Below are positions 23,488 through 32,297 of a DNA stretch of 34,736 nucleotides, piece after piece (positions within the stretch are counted from its first letter, which is position 1; each line of letters begins with the position of its first letter). The notes under the pieces are model-generated. The model was not told the origin of the DNA. It saw nothing but the letters and a program-made list of their open reading frames with translations, and made no database searches. The stretch spans positions 1-34,736 of the forward strand of contig JAUXFX010000011.1 of NCBI GenBank assembly GCA_030622635.1, in the 5' to 3' direction. Source of the stretch: Bacteroidota bacterium (GTDB lineage Bacteria > Bacteroidota > Bacteroidia > Bacteroidales > JADFUO01). The translations under genes and the position numbers were made by a program.

Positions 23488-25660
23488 TAATTATTTCGTC
23501 AATATCAAGATTGTAATGTTTTGAAATATTTCCTAAAGTAATTTTTGATTCGTAGAAGTTAAGAGAAAGTGATGCAAAATACGCTACACGAGTAAACTCA
23601 TTACGTACTAATGATCGCTCTAAATTATAAAACGCAGAGTCAGCTGATAAAAATGATTTTGGAGTGACAATCATATCGTAAATGTAAGCAAAATGTTTAT
23701 TTGGCGATTTTCTTAATAATCTACCTCTGCGTTGTATAAACTGTCGTGGATTTCCAGTACTCGATACGAAAATTCCTATTTCTGCTTTGGGAACATCCAC
23801 TCCTTCATCCAAACATTTCATTGCCAGAAGAACATCAATTTTTCCTTCAGAAAATCCTTTTAACTTATCTTGTCTATTTGAATCTCCTCCAAGAAATGTA
23901 TTTGATGTTGTTTTAGGACTTATTTTATAAAGTATTTTGGTAAGTTCTTCAATATATGAAAACTTTTCTCCATTATCCTTTTTCCCAAATCCTTCAGGTA
24001 CATATATAAAGCAGAATTTTAATTCCCGTTGTTTTTTTATCTTATCAACAATTTTTTGAAAAAGAATAAGTTTATTTTTAGCTTTATGAATAATTTGTTT
24101 TCTAAGTAATAATAGCTTTTCGACTTCACTACATTTCTTAAGTTCATTAGTATTTGAATTAAAGTATTTAAGTAACTTTTTTGAAATATGAATATAATTA
24201 TCAAATTCTTCTTCTGTTAATTCAACTAAGCGAGGATAATAAAAGTAATTTGTAAGAAATTCCTTTTCAATCGCATCTTTCATTGAAAAATTATAACAAT
24301 ATGGAGGATTATCATTAAAAATTTTTTCTATTTCAATTGTGCCTTCAGGGTCATAGGCTCTTTTGGGTGTTGCAGAAAGAGCAATTCGTTTATTCAGCTT
24401 TAAACTTTTAAAAGCACTCTTTACTTTTGGTGCACCGATATTGTGTGCTTCATCTGCAATTAATATAATATCTGCACCCAACAAATTAATTAGTTTTTGA
24501 AATAAAGGATCAGTAAAAGACACATAAGTGGTTACAATGAAATAATTGTGTGTAATATTCCAAAGATAATCGTTTTTTATTTTGGTTATTTCCTCTCTCC
24601 ATTTGGTTCTTCCTGATACTTCTATGATGTTTTTAAAATTAAACAATGAAATTTCTTTTTTCCACTGCTCAATCAGTGCCAAAGTGGGAACCAATACCAA
24701 AGCTCTGTAATTCCCATCTTTTTTATATTCTTCTAAAACACAATTCAAAGCAGTAATTGTTTTTCCAGTACCGGTAGCCATTGCAAAGATTCCTTGATAA
24801 CTATTGTTTATCCAGTTTTTGTAAGCTTGCGATTGATAATCACGAGGCTCTGATAAAAAAGGAAAATGAGGCTCTATTTCATTATTTGAATAAAGTTCTT
24901 TTATTTTTTTATTAATGCGTTCTGACTGAAATATTAATTCTGTAACTAACGTTTTTTCTTCGTCAATTAATTGCTGAACATTATAGACCGGGAAAGTATC
25001 CTGAATGTATGATTTTACTTTTTCTATTGGAATAATTTTTATGTTCTTCGATTTTCCTTGCCATGTTTTATTGAAAATATCCTCAAAATATATTGAGCGT
25101 TGCATTTCATTTTTACTATCTGTCCATGACTTATAACAACTTATTGATTCTACATTGTTGAGAAGTGCATTTTTTGAAAAGTTTGCAGAACCATTGAAAA
25201 CAACTTTGTTATTGTTTTCGTCTGTAAATATACCGTATTTATTGTGAGCAATTCCACCTTTCTTATTAACTGGTATTGTAGCAATAAACTCAATGCGTTT
25301 TTGAGAAATCAGGTACGATAAACAATTAAAGAAATGTTCATCTTGTTTTGAAAGAGTTTTTGAAAGCACTTTAATATTTTCAATAATTTCTTCATCAATG
25401 TAACTATCAGATTGATTTATACCGTTTTCAATTGCATCTTTATCTTTTTGTGATAACAAATCATTAATGATTATTCGCATTTTACCACCTCTGTGAATAA
25501 AGTAAGCAAAACCTGCACTCAAAACATTTATTCCTGTTGAACTAAAAAAACCAAGTCCTAAATCAAAACTTTTACTTTCCATAAGAGCATCAAAGAAAAA
25601 TTCTATTGGTTCACTTTCACCTGTTGAATAAACTATTTTAAATGGTACTTCGTTTAGCAT
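23477..25660 (-). CDS. PLD-like nuclease fused to a DEAH-box superfamily 2 helicase
   Basis: The 727-residue protein has an N-terminal phospholipase D-like domain (about 1-200) with one HKD motif: His139, Lys141 and Asp147 in HNKYGIFTD, then GSANFS (157-162). The helicase core follows: Q-like RDYQSQAYKNW (about 273), Walker A MATGTGKT (294-301), DEAH box IADEAHNIG (401-409), motif III LSATPKR (about 428-434), motif V DEGVDVPKAEIG and motif VI QFIQRRGRLLRK. This layout occurs in restriction-like helicases, including ones annotated as phosphorothioation system restriction enzymes. It follows dndE by 3 bp, so it is tightly tied to the modification genes. It is the best candidate for the restricting enzyme. 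One HKD motif implies dimerisation for catalysis. Confidence 0.88.
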   Translation of the reverse strand: MLNEVPFKIVYSTGESEPIEFFFDALMESKSFDLGLGFFSSTGINVLSAGFAYFIHRGGKMRIIINDLLSQKDKDAIENGINQSDSYIDEEIIENIKVLSKTLSKQDEHFFNCLSYLISQKRIEFIATIPVNKKGGIAHNKYGIFTDENNNKVVFNGSANFSKNALLNNVESISCYKSWTDSKNEMQRSIYFEDIFNKTWQGKSKNIKIIPIEKVKSYIQDTFPVYNVQQLIDEEKTLVTELIFQSERINKKIKELYSNNEIEPHFPFLSEPRDYQSQAYKNWINNSYQGIFAMATGTGKTITALNCVLEEYKKDGNYRALVLVPTLALIEQWKKEISLFNFKNIIEVSGRTKWREEITKIKNDYLWNITHNYFIVTTYVSFTDPLFQKLINLLGADIILIADEAHNIGAPKVKSAFKSLKLNKRIALSATPKRAYDPEGTIEIEKIFNDNPPYCYNFSMKDAIEKEFLTNYFYYPRLVELTEEEFDNYIHISKKLLKYFNSNTNELKKCSEVEKLLLLRKQIIHKAKNKLILFQKIVDKIKKQRELKFCFIYVPEGFGKKDNGEKFSYIEELTKILYKISPKTTSNTFLGGDSNRQDKLKGFSEGKIDVLLAMKCLDEGVDVPKAEIGIFVSSTGNPRQFIQRRGRLLRKSPNKHFAYIYDMIVTPKSFLSADSAFYNLERSLVRNEFTRVAYFASLSLNFYESKITLGNISKHYNLDIDEIINEL

Positions 25661-25663
25661 ATG

Positions 25664-26059
25664 TTAAGCAATTTCTTTTAAACCAAAATCAATTTTATCA
25701 ATTATATATTCAAAGCCATCCAAATTTGGATTGTCTTGTAATTCGCTATTTATTAACTCCAATCCATCATCAATATGCATTTTAATATACTTCGATATGT
25801 CTTTATCTGTCTTATAAATGTTGTAATGAACACAAATCAAAGAAATATAAAACGGCAGATTGTTTCCAAATAAAACAGATTTGCTATATTCTTTTCCTTT
25901 TGAATCTTTTATTTCTGACATATCCATTTTTCTGTCTTTCGACAATGAATAGGTTAAAGCAATACGTGCGATAATATTTTCTGTACCCAAATTTAGTTTA
26001 CGGGAAAGGAAAGAAACAACCTCTTTATTTTTACCGGATGTTTTAATATGAGTGAACAT
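25664..26059 (-). CDS. dndE: DNA phosphorothioation protein DndE
   Basis: The 131-residue helical protein begins MFTHIKTSGKNKEVVSFLSRKLNLGTENIIARIALTYSL and contains KDSKGKEYSKSVLFGN, the pattern of the DndE family (lysine-rich, binding DNA in the DndCDE complex). It is slightly longer than many DndE proteins (about 110-125). It overlaps dndD by 17 bp and ends 3 bp before the helicase gene. DndE works with DndC and DndD to swap a non-bridging phosphate oxygen for sulfur in specific sites; whether it binds nicked DNA here cannot be told. Confidence 0.9.
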   Translation of the reverse strand: MFTHIKTSGKNKEVVSFLSRKLNLGTENIIARIALTYSLSKDRKMDMSEIKDSKGKEYSKSVLFGNNLPFYISLICVHYNIYKTDKDISKYIKMHIDDGLELINSELQDNPNLDGFEYIIDKIDFGLKEIA

Positions 26060-28130
26060 TATTTTTTTTCTCTATTTTGTTAAACAATTGAGTTGCTTTA
26101 TACTCCTTGATTGTTGATTTTCCTTCGCTGTTTTGAATTACAAATGTTTGTGCAATGTAAGGCAACAACATTAAATATTCAGTTTTTGTCAACTCTTTTT
26201 CAAGTAATGGGAACAATATCACTTGCTTTGATATTGACGGATAAAACTCTGTAATAATATTTGTTGAGTGTTGTTTGTCGAACTTTTGTAAAGGACTATC
26301 AATAAATATTGGAAATTGTATTCCAGATTCATCAACAAGCGACTTTAACAATGCAGTTGCGTATAGTTGTTTTTCTCCTTTTGATAGGGCTTCCTTTTCA
26401 ATTAAATTTCCGTCTTTATCAAGTAAATTTATATCTATAATATCTTCCGTTAGTTCTACATCTACATTTTCGATATAATTTTCTTTGTGCATCAAGCGGT
26501 GTAACTCTCTCCTTAAACGTTCTTGAAGCGATTGCTTTTTCTCTGATTTAAACTTGTAAATAAACTCTGTTAATTCATAAACTAAACGCTCAGCTACTTT
26601 ATCTTTTTCTCTGTCAATTTCGTCTAAAGTAACTGTTTTCGCTAATTCTGAAATTACTTTTGTTTTTATTGATAATTCTTGCTTATAAACTCCCAACTCT
26701 TCATGTAGCTTGTTTTGCTCCGCATTTAGTTCTTTTATATGCTTATCTATTTTCGCTTTCTCTACTTTATATTTTTTCGCTAAAACATCTGTGTCTTTTG
26801 CTTCTGCATTTGATATTTTCCGTAGTGTTTTTGATAAGAAAATGCGATTGTTTTTTTCTTCTTTAACAATTTGCTTGAACTGAATACTATATGAGTGTTT
26901 TATATTATCATATAATGCCTCAAATTGATTTGTTTGTTCTGAGTATAAATCAAGTAGTACTTTTTCAAGTGTATTATTTTGTTCATCAAAATTTGTATTA
27001 AAAGCCTCTATCATTATTTCAAACAATTCTGCTTTAATATTATCAGCAATCTGTTTTTCTTGAATCTTAGTATCTACTTTTTGTTTTATTCTACTGAATT
27101 TATCTTTTATGAATTCGTTGTCAATTTCCTTTTGTTTTCCATGAGATTCACTCTTTACTTGTTTTTGTAGTTCTTGTAGTTTATGACCAGCAATGGCAAA
27201 AGGAGCTAATTCGAGAAGTTCTTTTAATTTTGCTTTAATTTCAACACTTTGTTCTCTTAATGTGTCTCTCAATTTTTTTTGTCTTACCATATCCTCAATA
27301 GACATACTATTGCCTTCTCTGATAAGTCTTTCTTGATATTGTTCTGACAAACTCCTATTCCTATCAATCTCAGAAGCATTATTTTCAATTTTTTCTTCGT
27401 TAAGTAAAATTAATTTATCAAGTTGTTTTGCTTCTTCTTGTAGTTTCACCAAACGATTTCTGTCTGTAATACTTGCAGATTTTTTACGTAATTTTACACG
27501 TAAATTTTCAAGATTACGTTTAAGGTTTTCATATTTATTTATTCCTAAAACTTCGGAATATGCTCTACTCAAATTTCTCTTTTCTGCAAGTGTTTTGATT
27601 TCTGCAAGTGAAACAATTTTTTCTGCATCAAAGAAGAAAAATTTAGAAATCTCTCTTGGCAAAATAAAGTCATTGATGAAAATATCAGAACCAACTTCTT
27701 TTGTAAGTTCATTCTCAAATCCATCAATTAAAATATTGGTATTTTCTAATTCTTTTTCAACATCGAATTCTCTACGAATTATTATTTTACTACAAGGAAC
27801 AGAAGGAATGTAAATTTCAGCAATTTCTATTTCAACGCTGAATTTTTGCTCTGATTTTTCATCTGCTTTTACGTCTCGATTTAAAATAGAGTTTGCGTAT
27901 TTCTTGTATCCACCGGATTCGTATATTTCTCGTTTATATTTTTCATCAACTTCTCCAATTAATTTTCCGTAAAATCCCCAAATTAAGGCTGTAAGAAAAG
28001 TTGTTTTCCCAAATCCATTTTGTCCGGCAATAATTGTGATATTGTTTTCGTGGTTCTTATATTTAAAAAAAACCTCATTCAAGCCTTTGTAAATTCTAAA
28101 ATTATTTATTGTTATTCTATTAATCCTCAT
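26043..28130 (-). CDS. dndD: DNA phosphorothioation ATPase DndD
   Basis: The 695-residue SMC-like ATPase has Walker A AGQNGFGKT (35-43), a QxxK/DAEKI region (FFFDAEKIVSLAEI), and a long coiled coil without a CxxC hook. The ABC signature is SKGEKQLYATALLKSL and Walker B is FPIFIDSPLQKFD (Asp611). These match DndD, which hydrolyses ATP and is thought to alter DNA structure for sulfur insertion. It overlaps dndC by 11 bp and dndE by 17 bp, the usual dndCDE arrangement. Confidence 0.93.
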   Translation of the reverse strand: MRINRITINNFRIYKGLNEVFFKYKNHENNITIIAGQNGFGKTTFLTALIWGFYGKLIGEVDEKYKREIYESGGYKKYANSILNRDVKADEKSEQKFSVEIEIAEIYIPSVPCSKIIIRREFDVEKELENTNILIDGFENELTKEVGSDIFINDFILPREISKFFFFDAEKIVSLAEIKTLAEKRNLSRAYSEVLGINKYENLKRNLENLRVKLRKKSASITDRNRLVKLQEEAKQLDKLILLNEEKIENNASEIDRNRSLSEQYQERLIREGNSMSIEDMVRQKKLRDTLREQSVEIKAKLKELLELAPFAIAGHKLQELQKQVKSESHGKQKEIDNEFIKDKFSRIKQKVDTKIQEKQIADNIKAELFEIMIEAFNTNFDEQNNTLEKVLLDLYSEQTNQFEALYDNIKHSYSIQFKQIVKEEKNNRIFLSKTLRKISNAEAKDTDVLAKKYKVEKAKIDKHIKELNAEQNKLHEELGVYKQELSIKTKVISELAKTVTLDEIDREKDKVAERLVYELTEFIYKFKSEKKQSLQERLRRELHRLMHKENYIENVDVELTEDIIDINLLDKDGNLIEKEALSKGEKQLYATALLKSLVDESGIQFPIFIDSPLQKFDKQHSTNIITEFYPSISKQVILFPLLEKELTKTEYLMLLPYIAQTFVIQNSEGKSTIKEYKATQLFNKIEKKNNVHSY

Positions 28131-29481
28131 GGTCTACCTCCTTTACAAAACTTTCAATTCTATTCTCTATGTCATTTTGCAAACCATAATTAGATAATAA
28201 TAGAGTTTTACTATGCTGCAAGGTTAAAAGATTATTTATTATCTCATAATCCTTCTCATTATTATTGCAAACCGTTCTCAGTAATCGTTTTTCTATTGAA
28301 TTTTCAATATTAACATTTTCTGTCTCAATGTCTCTACCAAATATTTTTGCGAATATCCCCCCAACCTTAAAGTCAAAAATTCCATCTCGATACCAATAAA
28401 CCTGAATTGCAATTAATTCTTGGTTTGTTATTAGTTCAACAAATGGTTTTTTTTCCTGTATTTCTTTTTGCAATTCTAGAAGTTCTCTTAATTTTTTAGC
28501 CCGGTATTCTGGTGTATAATTTCCTTGGTTGTGTCCATCTTCTGTTACTGCAAGTTGCCCGTTCCTTCTTGTTGAAAGTCTATTTTCCGAAATATTTCTT
28601 TCAGATTCCAATTTATTTCTGTAAACCAATAACGGCTTCATCCAATCTTCTCCATTTTTGATTAATGCAGACATAGATTTGTCTTCTTTCACAACAGTGC
28701 AAGTCCAACAACCAAAACGACTTTGACCGCAGGAAGAATGGCTTTTATCAGTTACAACTGTTGGGCACTCATAATCATCGGCACTAGCATTTGCATAGAT
28801 TTGAAATAGTTTTGAATTGTCATATCCCCACGGAGATGGAAAAGCGTTTATGATATACCAAATTTCTTCTAACATCAGCTCTTTTATTGGAGAATAAACC
28901 AATGTATTATGATGATTCGGATGTTTTGTTAATCTTTTACCCTTTATTTCATGTTTTTTTATAGAGCGTGCTCTTGTTGAACTTTCTGAACTTCGTGCAC
29001 CAATAAGAATAATTGCCTCTCCTTTTTCACTTACCTGTTCAGTGATAAAAGATGAAGTCGGACGGATCTTCAATTTATCGGTACACCACCGGAAAGTATT
29101 GTTTGGAACAGGATAGCCTTTTCCCAATACATTTACCCAATAAGTCTCTTCAATTTTAGGAATGGTTTTATGGACAAAAATTGGCAGTTGTTGGTCTCTT
29201 GCTGCTTGTTCAATTTTTGTTAATACATCATCAACATATTCGGTAATTATTGGATTTTCAACCATTGTGTCGTTACAAACTACATGCACTGTTCTGCGTA
29301 ATTGAAAAGGGTATGGCATTTCTTTACGCACTTTTTCTAATGCTCGCCAAACCAATATCAGCAAAACGGTTGAATCCTTTCCCCCACTAAAACCAATTAT
29401 CCAAGGTCTTTCAGTTGTGTCTGCGTAAGTATATTGGTCAACTAATTCGTTGATTATATTTTCAATTCGTTTGTTTTTCAC
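28120..29481 (-). CDS. dndC: DNA phosphorothioation sulfurtransferase DndC
   Basis: The 453-residue PAPS reductase-like protein is the first gene of the defence operon. It has the PP-loop SGGKDST (32-38), FRWCTDKLKI (Cys133), LIGARSSESSTRA and four cysteines that fit the 4Fe-4S cluster of DndC (Cys239, Cys251, Cys258, Cys261, within SHSSCGQSRFGCWTC). DndC activates DNA by adenylation and passes sulfur from a cysteine desulfurase (DndA or IscS). No desulfurase gene is in the window. The start is a GTG at 29481; the overlapping ATG two bases upstream runs straight into a stop in another frame. Confidence 0.95.
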   Translation of the reverse strand: MKNKRIENIINELVDQYTYADTTERPWIIGFSGGKDSTVLLILVWRALEKVRKEMPYPFQLRRTVHVVCNDTMVENPIITEYVDDVLTKIEQAARDQQLPIFVHKTIPKIEETYWVNVLGKGYPVPNNTFRWCTDKLKIRPTSSFITEQVSEKGEAIILIGARSSESSTRARSIKKHEIKGKRLTKHPNHHNTLVYSPIKELMLEEIWYIINAFPSPWGYDNSKLFQIYANASADDYECPTVVTDKSHSSCGQSRFGCWTCTVVKEDKSMSALIKNGEDWMKPLLVYRNKLESERNISENRLSTRRNGQLAVTEDGHNQGNYTPEYRAKKLRELLELQKEIQEKKPFVELITNQELIAIQVYWYRDGIFDFKVGGIFAKIFGRDIETENVNIENSIEKRLLRTVCNNNEKDYEIINNLLTLQHSKTLLLSNYGLQNDIENRIESFVKEVDHED

Positions 29482-29502
29482 ATCAAAATATATTTAGTTT
29501 TA

Positions 29503-29510
29503 CAAAATTA
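29503..29510 (-). promoter_or_regulatory. Candidate -7 box of the dnd-linked operon
   Basis: The minus strand reads TAATTTTG (TAnnTTTG), 21 bp upstream of the GTG start of dndC. The -33 region is not a good match. The remaining spacer up to 29620 shows no gene, in particular no dndB. Confidence 0.4.
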
Positions 29511-29620
29511 GTAATATTTTCTGTATTTTATGGCACACAGCTAATTCATCCACCCACACTTACTAACCATCCACAACAAATAATGTAAAACAGTTCAGCT
29601 TTTGTGTTTTATTTCTTAAA

Positions 29621-29705
29621 ATCAAGTATCAAGAATCCAGTATCAAGAATCCAGAATCAAGTATCCAGTATCAAGTATCCAGTATCAAGCACAGTATCAA
29701 GTATC
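29621..29705. repeat. Heptamer tandem repeat, ATCMAGW-type
   Basis: Ten contiguous 7-bp units alternate between ATCAAGT, ATCAAGA, ATCCAGT, ATCCAGA and ATCAAGC. A broken unit (ACAGT) and one more ATCAAGT follow. The block lies between the histidine kinase and dndC, downstream of the kinase stop. Confidence 0.75.
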
Positions 29706-29739
29706 TGTTAGAATATTTTATTATAATTTATTTCCCGGC

Positions 29740-30939
29740 TTAAGGTTTCGGCAATGTAAACTTTATAGTTGTTCCTTTTCCGGGTTTGCTTTCAACCCGG
29801 ATTTTGCCGCCATTATTTTCAACAAATTCTTTACAAAGAATAAGTCCCAGGCCTGAGCCTTTTTCCTGGAAAGTGCCGATTGTAGTATGTTTTACATCAA
29901 TCCTGAATAAATTTTTTATACTTTCTTTTTTAATCCCAATACCTGTATCAATTACAGATACTTCAATAAATTTTCCGGTATCTTTAGCTGTAATATATAC
30001 ACTGCCTTCTTCTTTTGTGAATTTCAGTGCATTGGAAATTAAATTTCTGATAACAGTTGTAATCATATTTTCGTCTGCAAAAACAAAAGTTTTTTCTTTG
30101 ATTTCCGAGAATAATTTAATTTTCTTTCGCTCTGCATTCATCCTGCTAAAATCAATGTTTGCTTTTGCTACCTGTGCCAAATCAAATTTTTTGGGTTCAC
30201 AAATAATCCTGCCGGTTTGAGCACTTGACCACTGCAACAGATTATCAAGTAATTTTAACAAACTGTTGGTTGAATTATGAATGTTTTGTATCAGTTCAAT
30301 CATTTCTTCTTTATCCAATTCATCTAATTGACTGTTCAGAAAATCAAAAAAACTGATTATCGTACTTAACGGGCTTCTTAAATCATGTGCAATTATTGAA
30401 AAGAATTTGTCTTTAGTTGCATTTAATTCGGTTAATTGCTGACGCTGTTTTTCAAGCTTATCTTTTTGTTTTTTAATCTTAATGTTTTTTGAAGCAAGCT
30501 CTTCTTCAATAACATTCATTTGTCTTAACCGAATAACAGAAGCTTTAAGAATCCCACGTGTAATATTTATATTTTTAGCCATTAAGAAATAAAAAGTATC
30601 CTGATTGATCCGCATCAATTCAGTGTCTTCCAATGCAGTTACTGATGCAGATCTTACATCAGAATCAATTAAATAATATTCGCCGAATACCTGATCAACT
30701 TTTAAAACCGAAAAAATATAGTCTCCATCATATACCTTTACCGAACCTTTTTCAATTATAAACATAGCGTCGCCTATATCACCTTTATGCACAATTACTT
30801 CTCCTTTTTTTGCATAATGTTCGGTTAAAGACATTGCTATTATTTTTAATGTTTCTTCATGTGTTTCACTAAAAATACTTGTCTCTTTTAATACGGATAT
30901 TCTTTTTGCAATTTTTTGCCGGCTGATATTATTCTTCAT
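29740..30939 (-). CDS. Soluble histidine kinase with N-terminal cyclic nucleotide-binding domain
   Basis: The 399-residue protein has a CRP/CNMP-type binding domain (about residues 20-125: KKGEVIVHKGDIGDAMFIIEKG, FGEYYLIDSDVRSASVTAL), a coiled coil, and a kinase core. The core has His185 in IIAHDLRSPLS, an N box NLISNALKF, G1 DTGIGI and G2 GSGLGL. No transmembrane helix is seen, so it senses an internal ligand, possibly a cyclic nucleotide or, as in some relatives, redox or membrane state. No response regulator is adjacent. I start at the ATG at 30939 because the 18 extra residues from the in-frame ATG at 30993 look like translated A/T-rich DNA; the longer form cannot be excluded. It is on the same strand as dndC but 258 bp upstream, past a repeat block. 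Confidence 0.88.
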   Translation of the reverse strand: MKNNISRQKIAKRISVLKETSIFSETHEETLKIIAMSLTEHYAKKGEVIVHKGDIGDAMFIIEKGSVKVYDGDYIFSVLKVDQVFGEYYLIDSDVRSASVTALEDTELMRINQDTFYFLMAKNINITRGILKASVIRLRQMNVIEEELASKNIKIKKQKDKLEKQRQQLTELNATKDKFFSIIAHDLRSPLSTIISFFDFLNSQLDELDKEEMIELIQNIHNSTNSLLKLLDNLLQWSSAQTGRIICEPKKFDLAQVAKANIDFSRMNAERKKIKLFSEIKEKTFVFADENMITTVIRNLISNALKFTKEEGSVYITAKDTGKFIEVSVIDTGIGIKKESIKNLFRIDVKHTTIGTFQEKGSGLGLILCKEFVENNGGKIRVESKPGKGTTIKFTLPKP

Positions 30940-31103
30940 GTTATAATTATTTTTAAACTGGTAATGAACGAAAATGTAAAATATAAAACACATAACTTTC
31001 GTAATATCAACACTCTAATTACTTGGATGTTTGCAAAGTTTACGACACGAAGTTAGTACGTATGTATGCGTTTCAGTATAAATAAAACGATAAAGATAAG
31101 AAT

Positions 31104-31871
31104 TTAAAAATCAATTTCCAATAAAACCGGACAGTGATCAGAATGTTTTGCTTCGGGAAGTATTATTGCTTTTTTCATTTTATTTGCAATTGGGTTGCTA
31201 ATCATTTCGTAATCAATGCGCCAGCCCAGGTTTCTTGCTCTTGCATTTGCCCTGTAGCTCCACCATGTATAATTATTCGGCTCATTATTAAAATACCTGA
31301 AAGAATCAGTAAAGCCGCTGTTTAAAAATTGAGTCATCCACTTACGTTCTTCGGGTAAAAATCCTGAAACTTTGGCATTTCTTATTGGATCGTGAATATC
31401 AATAGCTTCATGGCAAATATTATAATCGCCGGCAATGATGAGGTTTGGTCGTGATTTTTTCAACTCATTGATATACTTCTGAAAATCGGCTAACCACTGT
31501 ATTTTGAATGCCTGCCGTTCATCTCCGCTTGAACCGGAGGGAAAATAAACACTAACAACTGAAATATCTCCGTAATCGGCTCTCAGAAATCTGCCCTCAT
31601 CATCATATTTCTCAATACCCATTCCGTAAACCACTTTATCGGGTTCGACTTTTGTTAATATTGCAACACCGCTGTATCCCTTTCTTTTTGCAGGGAACCA
31701 GAAATTAATATACCCTGCTTCCACAAAGTCAAAAACCGGAATCTGTTCATTTTGTGCTTTGATCTCCTGCAGGCAGACAATATCAGGATTTACAACTTTT
31801 AACCAATCAATAAATCCTTTTCGCAAGGCAGCCCTGATACCATTTACATTATATGAAATTATTCTTTTCAA
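31104..31871 (-). CDS. xth: Exodeoxyribonuclease III
   Basis: The 255-residue AP endonuclease/3'-5' exonuclease acts in base excision repair. Motifs are ISYNVNGIRAALRKGF (Asn), DIVCLQEIKAQ (catalytic Glu), YFPSGSSGDERQAFK, IAGDYNICHEAIDIHDP (Asp and Asn), GWRIDYEMIS and HSDHCPVLLEIDF (Asp-His). The start is a TTG at 31871; no ATG lies upstream in frame before a stop, and the family N-terminus begins here. It is much closer to canonical Xth than the EEP protein of the defence operon and looks like a housekeeping gene. Confidence 0.94.
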   Translation of the reverse strand: MKRIISYNVNGIRAALRKGFIDWLKVVNPDIVCLQEIKAQNEQIPVFDFVEAGYINFWFPAKRKGYSGVAILTKVEPDKVVYGMGIEKYDDEGRFLRADYGDISVVSVYFPSGSSGDERQAFKIQWLADFQKYINELKKSRPNLIIAGDYNICHEAIDIHDPIRNAKVSGFLPEERKWMTQFLNSGFTDSFRYFNNEPNNYTWWSYRANARARNLGWRIDYEMISNPIANKMKKAIILPEAKHSDHCPVLLEIDF

Positions 31872-31935
31872 ATGTTTATATTTTTGTAGTTAGCACATTT
31901 TTAGTTGATTACGTTACAATAAAAAAGATGCAGAA

Positions 31936-31990
31936 ATTGGAAATTAGAAATTCAGGAGAGTCCAAATTTCCAATTTCCAATTTCAAGTTT
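31936..31990. repeat. Pair of inverted heptamer repeats
   Basis: ATTGGAA, ATTAGAA, ATTCAGG (31936-31956) face CCAAATTT, CCAATTT, CCAATTT, CAAGTTT (31962-31990). The two blocks are roughly complementary, so they can form a hairpin, and each keeps a period near 7 bp. A further short run of ATTCCATT-type 8-bp units lies near 32074-32105. The 627-bp spacer 31872-32498 otherwise shows no supported gene. Confidence 0.55.
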
Positions 31991-32297
31991 CATTATATAA
32001 TCATACTCCTGTGTGTCAAAATTTACTCGTCATGGATGTTTCATTTGATTAAGTCTTATTAAATCGTTGCTTGGTTATTCCATTATTCCAATATTCCATT
32101 ATTCCTCTGTAGGATTGCCTTTGAAATATTCACATCCTATACTAATTATCGTTTATTGAAATGATTGGTTAAGAAATTTTTGCTAATATAAGAAAGATTA
32201 ATAAGGAATAAATATTGTTTGATATAAATTTTGCATTATTTTCGCATTTGTTTTTAGCCCGATTAAGTGATAGTTAATAAAAAGTAAGCAGTCGGCA

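Noticed and set aside
18584-26059. Whether the genes after dndD are dndF, dndG and dndH
   Set aside because: Domain order and sizes do not fit: a PLD-DEAH helicase, a 74-residue protein and a hook ATPase are not the DptF/DptG/DptH arrangement as I know it, so those symbols were not used.
26275-27813. Several 63-72 residue plus-strand ORFs opposite dndD
   Set aside because: They are antisense shadows of a strongly supported coding region, with compositions rich in Ser, Phe and Leu.
29621-29705. Possible CRISPR array next to the defence operon
   Set aside because: The units are 7 bp and contiguous, with no spacers of 25-45 bp and no cas genes, so it is a short tandem repeat.
31853-32062. 69-residue plus-strand ORF with hydrophobic stretches
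   Set aside because: It overlaps the start of xth on the other strand and runs through heptamer repeats. It has no promoter or recognisable family and looks like chance coding.
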